A program made the translations under genes and the position numbers. Positions 5,955-13,423 of a stretch of 30,772 nt of DNA are shown piece after piece (the stretch's first letter is position 1; each line of letters starts with the position of its first letter). This stretch comes from Candidatus Coatesiibacteriota bacterium. GTDB lineage: Bacteria; JAFGND01. The notes beneath the pieces were generated by a model, which ran no database searches, was not told where the DNA came from, and saw only the letters and a program-made list of their open reading frames with translations. The stretch spans positions 1-30,772 of the forward strand of contig JAFGND010000001.1 of NCBI GenBank assembly GCA_016927185.1. Direction: 5' to 3'.

Positions 5955-7087
5955 AATCCGAATTCATCAACAGATTCAGGCTTGTATAGTTGTGAAACGC
6001 TACCGCTAGTATGAATTTCATATATGGCTTGTGCAATGAGCTTTGAAATAGTAAGCTCACAATACCAGGGAGCGTATTTTACATAATTGGGTTGTGGAAT
6101 TGCATCTGTTCCTATAAGCAGTTTTAAAGGACCATTCCCATTATCATATAGCCTCTGCATCCGTTCTACACCATTCCCGACAAGGGTGGCAAATGTGCAG
6201 GCTGCTATTATGTCCAGAGCTCCGTATTCTGCTATGCAGTCTATAACCTTCTCTATAGTTCCCCCTGTTCCAACTATATCATCTACAATTGCAATATGAT
6301 ATCCCTTGACATTTCCCAGTATTTTCAATACAAGATCACCTGTTGCATGTTCTCTTGTCTTGTATCCCATTATAAGCGGAACATTGAGTTTCCTGGCAAA
6401 ATTGGTTCCCTTCTTTGCAGCACCAGGATCAGGGCCTCCAATCTTGTATTCCTTGTTCTCTCCAATCACTTCCTTTAGCTTGTGAATAATGAGTGGCGAG
6501 GCATACATGTGCTCAACCTTGGTCAACTTTGGATTAAAGAAGCCGATTATCTGATCCGCATGCAAATCCATTGTTATTATCCTGTCAATACATGCAGTTT
6601 CGAACATTTTTGCCACGAATGCAGCAGGAATACCATCCTTGGCATGCTGCTTGTCACCTCTTGCATAAGGATAATATGGCATAATAAGAGTTATGAATGC
6701 AGCTCCTGCGAATTTCAAGGATGATGCAAACAAACACGACTCCATTAAATTTTCATTGAGATTATTGCCACTGTCAGGTGTGAAATGATGATGTACTATG
6801 AAAACATCCTTGTCCCTCACATTAACGTCAGCCATTATCTGGGGATCCATCTCTCCCTCACCAAAATGCTTTTTTTCATATTGTTCAAGCTTTAACCCAC
6901 AATTTTTTTCTGATTGCTCCCCGAATTCCATCACCTTGCGTTCCTGAAGCGAAAGTTCCTTCCATGCCCTGTTTTGAAGTGCTTTGTAATTATATACAAC
7001 AATCTCCTCAAGACAATGGCATATCTTTTCACCAAGTTCTTTTGCAGTACTTGTCGCAAACAATGCAAATTCTCCTCTTGGATTCAT
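5933..7087 (-). CDS. prs: Ribose-phosphate pyrophosphokinase, long form
   Basis: Makes PRPP from ribose 5-phosphate and ATP for nucleotide, His and Trp synthesis. The ATG at 7087 is preceded by AAGGAGGG; the frame is open a little further but without such support. Recognisable elements are YYPYARGDKQHAKDGIP, RIITMDLHADQIIGFF, the catalytic-loop equivalent YKTREHATGDL, and the PRPP loop AIVDDIVGTGGTI. At 384 residues it is about 70 longer than the usual 310-320, mainly through an insertion of about 45 charged residues before the first core strand (around ERKVMEFGEQSEKN) and a C-terminal tail. It heads a tight minus-strand unit with citX and the citC-like gene. A possible link is that CitX uses a triphosphoribosyl-dephospho-CoA substrate, though that donor is made by CitG from ATP, not PRPP. 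Confidence 0.9.
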   Translation of the reverse strand: MNPRGEFALFATSTAKELGEKICHCLEEIVVYNYKALQNRAWKELSLQERKVMEFGEQSEKNCGLKLEQYEKKHFGEGEMDPQIMADVNVRDKDVFIVHHHFTPDSGNNLNENLMESCLFASSLKFAGAAFITLIMPYYPYARGDKQHAKDGIPAAFVAKMFETACIDRIITMDLHADQIIGFFNPKLTKVEHMYASPLIIHKLKEVIGENKEYKIGGPDPGAAKKGTNFARKLNVPLIMGYKTREHATGDLVLKILGNVKGYHIAIVDDIVGTGGTIEKVIDCIAEYGALDIIAACTFATLVGNGVERMQRLYDNGNGPLKLLIGTDAIPQPNYVKYAPWYCELTISKLIAQAIYEIHTSGSVSQLYKPESVDEFGLWISDST

Positions 7088-7107
7088 TATCCCTCCTTGA
7101 AAACCTC

Positions 7108-7136
7108 CATGCATTGAATTGACTGATAGTTGTCAA
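7108..7136 (-). promoter_or_regulatory. Putative promoter of the prs unit
   Basis: TTGACA on the minus strand at 7136-7131 is 49 nt before the prs start, leaving a short leader with the AAGGAGGG site. A plus-strand TTGACT at 7119-7124 forms an interrupted palindrome with it (TTGAC-N8-GTCAA). Confidence 0.4.
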
Positions 7137-7267
7137 ACATCTCAGTCAATTGCACAGACAAGAAAAATGGAAACTTTTGGCAAGAAAAAAACTCAGGAAG
7201 CTTATCAAGTCAATTATTCTATAAATTCATTAATGGAAAATGCTTCAGGTTTTTTTGGTATCTTTGC

Positions 7268-7303
7268 TTGACTCTGAATTGCATTTTCAAGTATTTGTTA
7301 CTC
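7268..7303 (+). promoter_or_regulatory. Putative leaderless promoter of the CCA-adding enzyme gene
   Basis: GCTTGACT with TTGACT at 7268-7273 is 36 nt before the ATG at 7304, and TATTTG at 7292-7297 sits where a -10 would be if the transcript began at the ATG. No Shine-Dalgarno site precedes the ATG. Confidence 0.4.
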
Positions 7304-8632
7304 ATGCAAATTTATTCCACTGATATGTACAGGAAAGCACTTTCTTGCATTTCCATACTGAGGAATAATGGATTCAAGGCATATCTTGCAGGTGGATGTG
7401 TAAGGGACATGCTTCTTGGAATTGAACCAATGGATTATGATATTGCTACTGATGCAAAACCTGATCAGATAGGTAAAATATTCAAGGAAGCCGTCCTTAC
7501 ATGGGGACATCTTGGTGTTGTAATCTTGCCCTACAGAAAGAACAGATTCGAAATCACGACTTTCAGGGGGGATGGTGAATATGATGATGCAAGACACCCA
7601 GTTAATGTTGTCTTCACCAATGAACAGGAAGATGCACAAAGACGTGATTTCACAATAAACGGGATATTTTATGATACTGAAAATGACAAGATAATTGACT
7701 ATGTTAATGGACAGGAGGATCTGAAAAACGGAATAATAAGGGCAATAGGCAATCCAGAAGACAGATTTAATGAGGATCATTTGAGGATAATCAGAGCTAT
7801 TCGATTTGCAGCAAGATTTGGATTCTGTATTGAGAAAGATACTTATAATGCAATCCTGAAATACGCTGACAAGATAGAGACAGTAAGCAACGAACGCATT
7901 TATATGGAACTTACCAAAATTCTTGTTGCTGAGAATGCAGTTGCAGCTTTTGAACTTCTATTTGAAACCAGGATACTTGAAAAAATTCTTAAAGAAGTTC
8001 ATGCATTGAAGGGAGTCAGGCAACCTCCCGAATTTCATCCTGAAGGTGATGTCTGGGATCATACAATGCTTATGCTTAGAAATCTGGGGAAAACTGATAA
8101 ACCTGTACTTGCATGGGCAGTACTCCTGCATGATATAGGAAAGCCTGCTACATACATGGAGACTGACAGGATAAGATTCAATGAACATTCAAGGATAGGA
8201 TCACACATGGCAAGTGATATCTTAAGGAGGTTTCACTGCCCTAACAAAGACAGGGAAACAATTATCTCCCTTATTGATCAACACATGAAATTCATGGCAG
8301 TGAAGGAAATGAGATTAAGTACTCTCAAGAGGTTTTTAAGGCAGGATGATTTTGACTTGCATCTTGAACTTCATAGACTGGATTGCATTTCAAGCCATTC
8401 GAAACTGGATAATTATGACTTCACAATCAGAATGATAAAAGAACTTGCAAAAGAAACTGCAGATTTAAAACCTAAACTTCTTGTTAATGGGGATGATCTT
8501 ATAGAGCTGGGTTTTAAACCAGGACCTCTGTTCAAGGATATATTACGGAGTATTGAAGATGAACAGCTGGAAGGTAATCTTGTTGACAGGGAAAATGCAA
8601 TTGATTGGATTAAAAAAAGATACTTAAGATAA
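7304..8632 (+). CDS. cca: CCA tRNA nucleotidyltransferase with HD domain
   Basis: Adds or repairs the 3' CCA of tRNAs. The class II nucleotidyltransferase head has AGGCVRDMLLG followed by MDYDIATDA (the two carboxylates), then RRDFTINGIFYD and FNEDHLRIIRAIRFAARFGF, the neck and nucleotide-selecting region. A C-terminal HD phosphohydrolase-like domain follows: FHPEGDVWDHTM and LLHDIGKPATY. The ATG at 7304 (442 residues) is chosen because homology begins just after it and a promoter-like element lies 36 nt upstream. The frame is open back to 7130, but that stretch has an unusual composition and overlaps the prs promoter. The gene sits 38 nt before a tRNA-Gly gene that lacks encoded CCA, so this enzyme is needed for that tRNA. 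Confidence 0.9.
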   Translation: MQIYSTDMYRKALSCISILRNNGFKAYLAGGCVRDMLLGIEPMDYDIATDAKPDQIGKIFKEAVLTWGHLGVVILPYRKNRFEITTFRGDGEYDDARHPVNVVFTNEQEDAQRRDFTINGIFYDTENDKIIDYVNGQEDLKNGIIRAIGNPEDRFNEDHLRIIRAIRFAARFGFCIEKDTYNAILKYADKIETVSNERIYMELTKILVAENAVAAFELLFETRILEKILKEVHALKGVRQPPEFHPEGDVWDHTMLMLRNLGKTDKPVLAWAVLLHDIGKPATYMETDRIRFNEHSRIGSHMASDILRRFHCPNKDRETIISLIDQHMKFMAVKEMRLSTLKRFLRQDDFDLHLELHRLDCISSHSKLDNYDFTIRMIKELAKETADLKPKLLVNGDDLIELGFKPGPLFKDILRSIEDEQLEGNLVDRENAIDWIKKRYLR

Positions 8633-8644
8633 GGAGCTTTCTTT

Positions 8645-10267
8645 GTGAAAAGTTTTTTTAATAAATATATGCGGGAGTATTTCAGTGGTAGAAAGTCAGC
8701 TTCCCAAGCTGAATGTCGCGGGTTCGAATCCCGTCTCCCGCTCATTATAGTTGTTCTGCTGATATCTATAAATCTTTTTGCAATTGAACCTGTTTATGAT
8801 TTGATTGCAATCGACATGCCATATGATTCAGGAAAAATGATAGCAGTAGGATGGAGACATAAACTTGACAATCAGGATATCAACAAGAACGGAGAGAACG
8901 TAAAGGGATACTTGATATTCAGAAGTGAAGATGGCAAGAATTTTGAAATGATTGGCAATCTTGCATTTGGTATAACTGATACTCAGACTGAAGCATTATG
9001 GAGAGCAAATGGAATAAAGCATCCTTCTTATGGGAGGATTTATTATTCAGATAATGTAGACGAAGACAACAAGGATTATTTCTATAAGGTTAAGGTAATA
9101 GCTCCTTCTGATTCAGTCTGGCAATCAGTTGATATGTGGGCAGCTGGTGATACTTCATATGTACCAGTTCCCAACAGGAAAGAATATTTCACCCGTGCTG
9201 AAGTAAAAGCAGATACCATTCTCTTCAGGGAAATAAACGCAGATGAAAAAAAATATGAACAGAGAATGGTTGAATACGGAGATACAGTCTGGAAGGAAGC
9301 AGAATATGATTCCACAATAAAACCAGTTCCAGACAAGAAAGGCTATTATTTCAAGATTATAAAAGGAGAAACAAAAGAGACTTACAGGATTGATTCAGGT
9401 AAGGCATATAAACTAAAGGTTACAGAAAATTACAGCTCATTTTCAGATATAGTGAAAGCAAATGCTAGCATACAATACTGGGATTGGTCTAAAATGAATA
9501 TTCTTATATTGTCAATTCTGTTCTCTGCAGTGCTTCTTTTTTATATAAACAGAGCCAAGAAAGGAACTAACCTCTTTGTAAGAAGGATCGCAGGATTATC
9601 GGAAGTAGATGAGGCAATAGGCAGGGCAACAGAGATGGGCAGACCAATTCTCTACATATCAGGATTGAGTACTATAGGAGACATTGCCACAATGGCAGCG
9701 ATAAATATACTGGGGGAAGTAGCAAAAAGGACTGCAGAGTATTCAACTCCCCTTATTGTTCCAGCGTATGATGTAATTGTCCTTCAGGTTGAAATTGAAG
9801 TATTGAAAGAAGCTTATCTTCATGCAGGAAGGCCAGATGCTTTCAACAGCGAAGTAAAGGCATTTTTCCTTACTGATTCGCAGTTCGGATATGCTGCTGC
9901 AGTTGACGGGATAATGGTCAGGGAAAAACCAGCAGCAAATTTCTATATGGGAATGTTCTTTGCAGAGAGCCTTATAATGACTGAAACTGGAGCTGCAGAA
10001 GGTGCCATTCAGATAGCTGGAACTGATGCTGTAACACAGATCCCGTTTTTCATTACAAGCTGCGATTACACGCTCATGGGAGAAGAGCTTTATGCAGCAA
10101 GTGCTTATCTATCAAGAGAAGCCAGACTTCTGGGTAATTTGAAAGCAGTTGATTTCATAAAATTGGTGTTCATGATTTCAATTACACTTGGGGTAATAAC
10201 TACTACAATTGGCTGGAACGGGCTGGCTTATATTTTCAATACTGTCATTTGCATTTTTCCCCAATAA
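8645..10267 (+). CDS. DUF6754-type membrane protein; start region overlaps a tRNA gene
   Basis: A 540-residue protein if begun at GTG 8645, which has AAGGAG (8631-8636) at a good distance. That start lies upstream of tRNA-Gly, so residues 9-33 would be translated from the tRNA sequence before the hydrophobic signal segment LIIVVLLISINLFA. The only closer alternatives after the tRNA are non-standard starts such as ATT at 8744. A fibronectin-like exported region follows (about 45-280), a membrane segment ILILSILFSAVLLFYI near 283, and a C-terminal domain typical of DUF6754: RPILYISGLSTIGDI, STPLIVPAYDVIV, FLTDSQFGYAAAVDGIM, REKPAANFYMGMFFAES, CDYTLMGEELYAASAYLS. It ends with another membrane segment. 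Function unknown. The next gene is an outer-membrane barrel 51 nt downstream, suggesting an envelope role. Confidence 0.75.
   Translation: MKSFFNKYMREYFSGRKSASQAECRGFESRLPLIIVVLLISINLFAIEPVYDLIAIDMPYDSGKMIAVGWRHKLDNQDINKNGENVKGYLIFRSEDGKNFEMIGNLAFGITDTQTEALWRANGIKHPSYGRIYYSDNVDEDNKDYFYKVKVIAPSDSVWQSVDMWAAGDTSYVPVPNRKEYFTRAEVKADTILFREINADEKKYEQRMVEYGDTVWKEAEYDSTIKPVPDKKGYYFKIIKGETKETYRIDSGKAYKLKVTENYSSFSDIVKANASIQYWDWSKMNILILSILFSAVLLFYINRAKKGTNLFVRRIAGLSEVDEAIGRATEMGRPILYISGLSTIGDIATMAAINILGEVAKRTAEYSTPLIVPAYDVIVLQVEIEVLKEAYLHAGRPDAFNSEVKAFFLTDSQFGYAAAVDGIMVREKPAANFYMGMFFAESLIMTETGAAEGAIQIAGTDAVTQIPFFITSCDYTLMGEELYAASAYLSREARLLGNLKAVDFIKLVFMISITLGVITTTIGWNGLAYIFNTVICIFPQ
8671..8742 (+). tRNA. 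tRNA-Gly (anticodon CCC)
   Basis: A full cloverleaf is visible. The acceptor stem GCGGGAG pairs perfectly with CTCCCGC, the D arm is TTTC/GAAA, and the anticodon stem TCAGC/GCTGA holds loop TTCCCAA (anticodon CCC, reading GGG). The variable loop is ATGTC and the T arm GCGGG-TTCGAAT-CCCGT. The discriminator is T at 8742 and the CCA end is not encoded (CAT follows). It lies on the same strand inside the open frame of the DUF6754 gene. Confidence 0.93.
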
Positions 10268-10277
10268 ACCTGGAATA

Positions 10278-10315
10278 TTCTCCTTTATATTAAGATAATA
10301 TGTTATAAAGGAGAA
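10278..10315 (+). promoter_or_regulatory. Hairpin covering the Shine-Dalgarno site of the barrel gene
   Basis: TTCTCCTTTATA (10278-10289) and TATAAAGGAGAA (10304-10315) are perfect 12-bp inverted repeats with a 14-nt A/T loop. The right arm contains the whole AAAGGAG ribosome site of the ATG at 10319. Folding would hide the site, as in an RNA thermometer or protein-controlled switch. At DNA level it could also be an operator. There is no T run, so a terminator is unlikely. Confidence 0.55.
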
Positions 10316-10318
10316 AAT

Positions 10319-11188
10319 ATGTTGTTATACCTTATCTTTATTGTTACATTATCAGCGAATTTCTGCCCTGAAGAAGCCCCATTCATATGGGAAATTGAAT
10401 ATCCTTCCTTATTTCTAATTCCTCCTGGTTATCTTGGAAAAGGTAATTACAAGTTGAGTTCATCATTCATTCATTATTCAGGTGATAAATATACTGATAA
10501 TGATGGAAACAAGTTCTCTATAGACAGACTGAAAAACAATGAGCTTGAGATTGATTTCAGCTATGGATTAATGAAAAGAGTGGATATCGGGTTTCAGTCT
10601 GGATATATTTCAAGGGAAGACAATCTATATAACCCTTCAACAGGTAAGGGCATAAGCGATTTCAAACTTAAATTGAATTATATGCCTCCCCTGGAAAATC
10701 ATTATTTTACATTGAATTATGGTGTCATGGGTATTTTCAAGACAGGCAAGGAAAGGGATGCTTCAAATCTCGGGACAACGCTAGGCTACAATGCTCTTGA
10801 TCAGAGATTTACGGCTTTGTTTCCCATAAACACCAAGCTGAACGCAATGCTTGAAGAAAGATTTACTGTTCCTCTCGAGGAAACTGAAAATGGTTACAAG
10901 GGAACACTTAGTTCTTCATTGTCATTGGGTTACAGGATAAAAAAACTGAGACCTTCAATAGAATCTGCGTATATTTATGAAATGGGCAAGGAAAACATGA
11001 ACAGCAGGAACCTATCTATAGGAGCAGGATTGGGAGTTAACATACTCAAATCCCTGCTACTGAAAGTGGGTTTCAGGAATGATTTTCAAGGAATCAATTC
11101 AAGATTAAACAGGAATTTTGCTGTCTCTCTGACTTACTTCAGTAATCCTTGTTCCTGTTCTATTCCTTGCCCTCAACCATTTGAATAA
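10319..11188 (+). CDS. Small outer-membrane beta-barrel protein
   Basis: A 289-residue protein with AAAGGAG before the ATG and a short hydrophobic signal, MLLYLIFIVTLSANF. The rest shows alternating amphipathic strands typical of a transmembrane barrel: NELEIDFSYGLMKRVDIGFQ, DFKLKLNYMP, LSSSLSLGYRIKKLRPSIES, NLSIGAGLGVNILKSLLLKV. It resembles transporter-like (MetA/phenol-pathway type) barrels in overall look but is not assigned. A barrel would be expected to end at FAVSLTYF; instead about 15 more residues follow with three cysteines (NPCSCSIPCPQPFE). These are partly encoded in the 29-bp overlap with the convergent mrp gene, suggesting loss of an earlier stop. It probably pairs with the DUF6754 gene upstream. 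Confidence 0.65.
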   Translation: MLLYLIFIVTLSANFCPEEAPFIWEIEYPSLFLIPPGYLGKGNYKLSSSFIHYSGDKYTDNDGNKFSIDRLKNNELEIDFSYGLMKRVDIGFQSGYISREDNLYNPSTGKGISDFKLKLNYMPPLENHYFTLNYGVMGIFKTGKERDASNLGTTLGYNALDQRFTALFPINTKLNAMLEERFTVPLEETENGYKGTLSSSLSLGYRIKKLRPSIESAYIYEMGKENMNSRNLSIGAGLGVNILKSLLLKVGFRNDFQGINSRLNRNFAVSLTYFSNPCSCSIPCPQPFE

Positions 11189-12038
11189 TATATTCTGTAA
11201 GGTTTCTGAACGATCTGGAAACAGGACTATCAAGATCAATATCTACTGTAATTCCTGCATCCCCATCTATGGCAACACTAGGTTCAAATGGTATCTGTGA
11301 AAGTAGTGGAATATTGGTTTCTTCCGAAAGGATTTTTCCTGCATTACCCTTGAATAATACGCTTTCAGAAGAGCAATTAGGACAGAAGAAGCTGCTCATG
11401 TTTTCCACTATTCCAATAACAGGCAGGTTTACTTTCTCGCAGAAGGTAATTGATCTTCTGACAGCAGACATGGCAACAGCTTGTGGTGTTGTTACTATTA
11501 TTGCACCAGTTGCATTTCTAATCAATTGCACTGCTGATAAAGGTTCATCTCCTGTTCCTGGAGGTGAATCTATTATAAGGTAATCAAGGCATCCCCAGTC
11601 AACATCTCTGAGGAATTGCTTTATGGCTCCCATTTTCAATGGACCTCTCCAGATGAAAGCTTCAGTGTCATCTTTCAGGAGAAATCCTGGTGAAAATGCT
11701 TTCAATCCATCCATGGCAATAACCGGTTTAATCATGTTATTCTCAACTTCAAGGTTTATGTTCCTTAGATTGAGAAGTCTTGGGATACTTGGTCCATGAA
11801 TATCTATATCCAGTATTCCGACATTCTTTTTTCGCTTGCTGAGACCAGCTGCAAGATTTACTGCAACTGTTGATTTACCTACCCCACCCTTGCCACTCAG
11901 TACGATAATCTTGTTTTCAATCTCGCATAGTTTTTTCGCAATTAGCTGCCTGTCTTCAATTTCCTCCTTGGAAAACCCTTGATTCGGATTCTTTACAGGG
12001 CATGAAGCATCAGTGCATGTTTTGCAATCTTTTCCCAT
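11160..12038 (-). CDS. mrp: Mrp/NBP35-type P-loop ATPase, iron-sulfur carrier
   Basis: A member of the ApbC/Mrp/NBP35 family that binds and transfers iron-sulfur clusters. The ATG at 12038 is chosen since AGGAG lies 6 nt upstream; a TTG two codons earlier abuts the AGGAG. An N-terminal cysteine cluster, CKTCTDASCPVKN (residues 5-17), is followed by the deviant Walker A GKGGVGKST (49-57), DIDIHGPSIPRL, YLIIDSPPGTGDEP, and near the C terminus the cluster-binding FFCPNC. Length (292 residues) is normal. The gene is convergent with the barrel gene and overlaps it by 29 bp. It is divergent from the PilZ gene, about 137 bp apart. Confidence 0.92.
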   Translation of the reverse strand: MGKDCKTCTDASCPVKNPNQGFSKEEIEDRQLIAKKLCEIENKIIVLSGKGGVGKSTVAVNLAAGLSKRKKNVGILDIDIHGPSIPRLLNLRNINLEVENNMIKPVIAMDGLKAFSPGFLLKDDTEAFIWRGPLKMGAIKQFLRDVDWGCLDYLIIDSPPGTGDEPLSAVQLIRNATGAIIVTTPQAVAMSAVRRSITFCEKVNLPVIGIVENMSSFFCPNCSSESVLFKGNAGKILSEETNIPLLSQIPFEPSVAIDGDAGITVDIDLDSPVSRSFRNLTEYIIQMVEGKE

Positions 12039-12137
12039 ATCCAACTCCTATCTTGTTCTTGAAAACATGAGATCATTTCACTGCCATTTTTGCCAAGCTT
12101 TATTTGCTGATTTTTTTAGAAAAACTGAAATAATCGC

Positions 12138-12175
12138 TTGACTAAATAGGATTAAAATAATGTTACTTTAAAACA
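12138..12175 (+). promoter_or_regulatory. Putative leaderless promoter of the PilZ gene
   Basis: GCTTGACT with TTGACT at 12138-12143 is 38 nt before the ATG. TACTTT at 12164-12169 is a possible -10. No Shine-Dalgarno site lies between it and the ATG. Confidence 0.4.
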
Positions 12176-12577
12176 ATGGAACATAAAAAGGAAAGAAGAA
12201 AAGAAACAAGAATTTCAGTTGAAATCAAGGTTTCAATCAAGGCAGAATCTTTATCTAAAGAAATCACTGAATTAAGGACAAGAAATATTTCATTAAGTGG
12301 TGTATTACTGCAAGGTCAACCTGTTTTCCCGATTGGAACAATATGCCATATAAATTTTTATCTTCAAACAGCTAACCAGACCAATGATGATATATCTTTC
12401 AGACTTGTGAGCAGGGTTGTAAGGAATGACAATAATGAAATGGCTCTTGAATTTATAGAGATCCCACCTGTTTCATTTTATCATCTAAAGAGAATTATCT
12501 GCAGCAATTCACTGCTTTCTGATTTCATAAACAAGGAAATAAGACTTATGTACGGAAATATCCCTGAGGATTTTTAG
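12176..12577 (+). CDS. PilZ-domain protein (cyclic-di-GMP receptor candidate)
   Basis: A 133-residue single-domain protein. The N terminus carries the arginine motif RRKETR (RxxxR type), followed about 30 residues later by RNISLSGVLL, the (D/N)xSxxG element, together the cyclic-di-GMP binding signature of PilZ. Later strands fit the beta barrel (GTICHINFYL, ISFRLVSRVVR, EMALEFIEI), and the C-terminal helix near HLKRIICSN is also usual. No Shine-Dalgarno site is present; a TTGACT element lies 38 nt upstream. The stop codon TAG directly abuts the stop of convergent pyrF in a TAGCTA palindrome. No diguanylate cyclase is in the window. Confidence 0.85.
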   Translation: MEHKKERRKETRISVEIKVSIKAESLSKEITELRTRNISLSGVLLQGQPVFPIGTICHINFYLQTANQTNDDISFRLVSRVVRNDNNEMALEFIEIPPVSFYHLKRIICSNSLLSDFINKEIRLMYGNIPEDF

Positions 12578-13372
12578 CTAAATATTCATTTTTGCCCTGT
12601 ATTCAAAAGCTTTTTTAGCAGCAGCTTCATAGAATTTCCTGGCCATGGATGCAAAAATAATTGATCTTGAAATACTAATTATCAATCCCTTGCCATTGTT
12701 GTTTATCCCGTATTCCATTACCTTATTCAAATCCCCACCCTGTACTCCAATACCTGGAACGAGTATCAAACCGTTGAAACCAAGGCTTTTTCTAATTTTT
12801 CTTAAATAACCAGGTTTAGTTGCTCCGATAACAAGCCCCAGATTTTCTTTGTCCCATTCAATGACTTTCTTTGCTACTTTTCTATAAAGACCTCCAGATA
12901 GCTGGAAATCATTTGCGCCTTCATTGCTTGTAAGCGCAAGAATAAAGGAAAAATTGCCTTTGTAATCAGCAAAGGGTTTTACTGAATCCCATCCCATATA
13001 AGGAGATAGAGTTACCGCATCAGCCTTGTAAACTTCAAAACAGGCTTTTGCATATGCTTCAGCAGTTGATCCAATATCGCCTCTTTTGCAGTCAAGTATC
13101 AAAGGTGTGCCTGATTTCTTTATATATGAGATAAGTTCTATTAGTTGCTCAATACCTTTTGCCCCATGAACTTCAAAGAATGCTATATTAATCTTGTATG
13201 CACATACAAATTCTCTTGTATGATCCACTATTTTTCTTCCGAAATCAAGAAGCATGCTTCTTTTATCAAGACCTTCTATTTCATCCAGTTTTTTCTGATG
13301 TGGATCTATTCCTATGCATAAACAGGTTCCTCTATCATGACTTGTTTTATTGACATGTGATACGAAATCCAT
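12578..13372 (-). CDS. pyrF: Orotidine 5'-phosphate decarboxylase
   Basis: Catalyses the last step of UMP synthesis. The protein (264 residues) is of the longer type-2 bacterial group. It has CLCIGIDPHQKKLDEI at the N terminus, the catalytic LILDCKRGDIGSTAEAYA, TLSPYMGWDSV, ALTSNEGANDFQ, VIGATKPGYL and the phosphate-gripping LVPGIGVQGGD. ATG 13372 is preceded by AAGGAGA; the open frame extends upstream but without support. It is divergent from the SanA-like gene (51 bp between starts), with promoter elements that must overlap each other's leader or coding start. It converges with the PilZ gene with no gap. Confidence 0.92.
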   Translation of the reverse strand: MDFVSHVNKTSHDRGTCLCIGIDPHQKKLDEIEGLDKRSMLLDFGRKIVDHTREFVCAYKINIAFFEVHGAKGIEQLIELISYIKKSGTPLILDCKRGDIGSTAEAYAKACFEVYKADAVTLSPYMGWDSVKPFADYKGNFSFILALTSNEGANDFQLSGGLYRKVAKKVIEWDKENLGLVIGATKPGYLRKIRKSLGFNGLILVPGIGVQGGDLNKVMEYGINNNGKGLIISISRSIIFASMARKFYEAAAKKAFEYRAKMNI

Positions 13373-13423
13373 TATGTTTCTCCTTGCAAAAACTAGCTGG
13401 CAAATAAAAAAATGGCATGAGGT

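Noticed and set aside
7130-7303. N-terminal extension of the CCA-adding enzyme
   Set aside because: Translation is unlike any family member, it overlaps the divergent prs promoter, and a promoter-like element lies inside it, so the start was set at 7304.
7298-7780. 160-codon frame antisense to the CCA-adding enzyme
   Set aside because: No homology visible, and it lies opposite the most conserved part of the enzyme; a shadow frame.
12575-12580. TAGCTA palindrome as a regulatory site
   Set aside because: It is simply two abutting TAG stops of convergent genes.
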